NCBI RefSeq assembly: GCF_001045675.1 | Contig: NZ_LEKT01000001.1 | Span: forward strand, 90,500 to 154,499 | Source: Megasphaera cerevisiae DSM 20462 | GTDB lineage: Bacteria; Bacillota; Negativicutes; Veillonellales; Megasphaeraceae | Reading direction: 5' to 3' | DNA: 64,000 nt | In this document: positions 63,164 to 64,000 of the stretch, piece by piece | Layout of the letters: the number at the start of each line of letters is the position of its first letter | Position numbering within the stretch: the first letter of the stretch is position 1 | Program-made: the position numbers and the translations under genes | The notes under the pieces: generated by a model | What the model was told of the DNA's origin: nothing | Database searches by the model: none | Seen by the model: the letters and a program-made list of their open reading frames with translations, nothing else

Positions 63164-63724
63164 ATGAAAAACATACTAATGCTGGCAGGAGATTTCGTAG
63201 AGGATTACGAAATCATGGTACCCTATCAAGCCCTGGAAATGGTCGGAATGCATGTTGCCGTTGTCTGCCCGGGTAAAAAAAGCGGTGATACGATCAAAAC
63301 AGCGATTCATGATTTCCTTGGCGATCAAACATATACGGAAAAACCAGGTCATATTTTTACGCTTAACGCTGATTTGAGTGCCATAACATGCGAAGAGTAT
63401 GATGGCCTTTACATCACCGGAGGCCGTGCCCCGGAATATATTCGCCTGGATCCGACGATCATTGCCGTTACTCGCTGGTTTATGCAGCATAACAAGCCCG
63501 TAGCAGCTATTTGCCACGGTATTCAGGTATTAACTGCCGCCAATGTGCTGCAAGGCCGGAAGCTGACAGCATACCCGGCCGTCGGTCCGGATATCTCCCT
63601 TGCCGGCGGAACTTATGTTGCGCTGGAGCCTACCGAAGCTATGACGGATGGAAATCTGGTAACCTCTCCGGCCTGGCCGGGAAATACAGCTATCTTACAG
63701 CAATTTTTAAAATTGCTGATGTAG
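63164..63724 (+). CDS. DJ-1/PfpI family protein
   Basis: A 186-residue member of the DJ-1/PfpI superfamily. The nucleophile elbow is AAICHGIQV with Cys at residue 117 and His 118, and the conserved Glu is E13 in GDFVEDYE. The YITGGRAPEYIRLD block near 83-96 is typical. Members act as glyoxalase III-like, protease-like or chaperone proteins. The start is the ATG at 63164 after AAAGGAGG. It is a single gene, 33 bp before the IS end at 63757. Confidence 0.9.
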   Translation: MKNILMLAGDFVEDYEIMVPYQALEMVGMHVAVVCPGKKSGDTIKTAIHDFLGDQTYTEKPGHIFTLNADLSAITCEEYDGLYITGGRAPEYIRLDPTIIAVTRWFMQHNKPVAAICHGIQVLTAANVLQGRKLTAYPAVGPDISLAGGTYVALEPTEAMTDGNLVTSPAWPGNTAILQQFLKLLM

Positions 63725-63796
63725 TCTCAACCCGTTTACAGCTGCCGGTCAACTTAGTGTAAAATAGTTCTCGGTAAGATATTGCAAAAAAAAGAA

Positions 63797-63855
63797 AAGA
63801 CCTAGATAATAGATATATTGCCTAGCCAGCAAAATATATCACAACCGAAGGTCTT
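63797..63855 (+). promoter_or_regulatory. IS leader hairpin that covers the transposase RBS
   Basis: AAGACCT (63797-63803) pairs with AGGTCTT (63849-63855). Inside it GATATATT (63812-63819) pairs with AATATATC (63833-63840). The likely ribosome site AAGG (63848-63851) lies in the closing arm, 8 bases before the ATG at 63859. Confidence 0.65.
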
Positions 63856-63858
63856 CTC

Positions 63859-64000
63859 ATGGAATATATTATAGCAGAAATTATCAAAACAATAAAGGAA
63901 TCCGATACCGCGATCATACGCGAAACAAAATTATTGCAGCTGTTTATGCGGATTTTCACAGAGGCACTGGTTTGTGCGTTAGAAATCATGGATACAGAAT
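63859..64000 (+). CDS. ISLre2 (UPF0236) transposase, N-terminal part
   Basis: The frame opens at the ATG at 63859 and runs off the window after 47 codons: MEYIIAEIIKTIKESDTAII, then RETKLLQLFMRIFTEALVCA. It is consistent with the helical N-terminus of UPF0236 transposases, but the assignment rests mainly on the IS end shared with the 59118 copy, which has a clear family C-terminus. It is complementary to that copy, which has lost exactly this part. Confidence 0.72.
   Translation, partial: MEYIIAEIIKTIKESDTAIIRETKLLQLFMRIFTEALVCALEIMDTE

Larger units (their letters stand above)
63757..64000 (+). mobile_element. ISLre2-family insertion sequence, left end (runs off window)
   Basis: Starts with GTGTAAAATAGTTCTCGGTAA (in two parts) at 63757, the same left end as the 59118 remnant and in the same orientation. 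The shared sequence runs ~33 bp (63753-63786) with one difference. Unlike the remnant, the leader continues normally into a transposase start at 63859. The right end lies beyond the window, so completeness is unknown. Confidence 0.85.

Noticed and set aside
59114..64000. Composite transposon bounded by two ISLre2 copies
   Set aside because: The left copy lacks a functional transposase, the right copy runs off the window, and no target duplication is visible; decay is the simpler reading.
1..64000. CRISPR arrays, prophage modules, tRNA or rRNA genes
   Set aside because: Looked for evenly spaced repeats, phage structural or integrase genes and RNA gene signatures; found none I can support.

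Overview
The window looks like a chromosomal segment of a diderm Firmicute, most likely a Negativicute of the Veillonellaceae (Megasphaera/Anaeroglobus-like). Gene content and order are those of a Gram-positive-type anaerobe: mfd, an HU gene, yicC-remA-gmk-rpoZ-coaBC, priA-def-fmt-rsmB-rlmN-stp-prkC-rsgA-rpe, T-box-free S-box and RFN leaders, and an NFACT/RqcH gene. A porin with a Sec signal peptide and a C-terminal Phe implies an outer membrane. The genus is an inference; no rRNA or tRNA gene is present to settle it. TTG start codons are frequent.

Layout. 1-5460: envelope and isoprenoid operon cdsA (partial)-dxr-rseP-ispG-proS, closed by a terminator. 5543-10340: a looser region with an orphan helical-repeat protein, an HxlR regulator divergent from an NAD(P)-binding reductase, a decayed reading frame, a small Cys-rich protein and a PHP phosphoesterase. 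10358-16615: mfd, a flippase-like exporter, mazG and hup. 16806-22195: glycolipid-type glycosyltransferase, divergent polysaccharide deacetylase, TSUP exporter, SDR and two small membrane-associated proteins. 22330-26804: thioesterase, murI, a CofE-like ligase, rdgB, a YfcE-type phosphoesterase and an E. coli-type speD. 26914-29534: a DUF4153 membrane protein with an apparent 5-prime frameshift, a class II aldolase and a small acetyltransferase; the NFACT gene runs convergently. 31508-47571: a long housekeeping run, with an S-box riboswitch in front of metK. 47632-50174: RFN riboswitch and ribD-ribE-ribH, without ribBA. 50952-56265: hslO followed by a complete SAM by-product salvage set, mtnP-mtnA-ahcY-mtaD.

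56373-64000 is the accessory end: a purine/uracil permease, a porin with a palindrome-rich leader, an internally deleted ISLre2-type element that keeps both ends, and a second S-box riboswitch that drives a truncated MFS transporter and an enolase-superfamily gene that has lost its catalytic middle. A formate/nitrite transporter, a DJ-1/PfpI protein and the start of a second ISLre2-type element in the same orientation follow.

The strongest biological theme is S-adenosylmethionine economy. metK makes SAM under S-box control, and SpeD decarboxylates it for polyamine synthesis. MtnP, MtnA, AhcY and MtaD recycle the resulting MTA and SAH, and a class II aldolase in the same window is a candidate for the missing MTA-carbon step. 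I found no clear previously undescribed multi-gene defence or mobile system. The observations most worth follow-up are the S-box-controlled (now decayed) MFS/enolase-superfamily pair, the incomplete MTA pathway with its candidate aldolase, the poly-T frameshift, the porin leader palindromes, and the RBS-hiding hairpin in the second IS.
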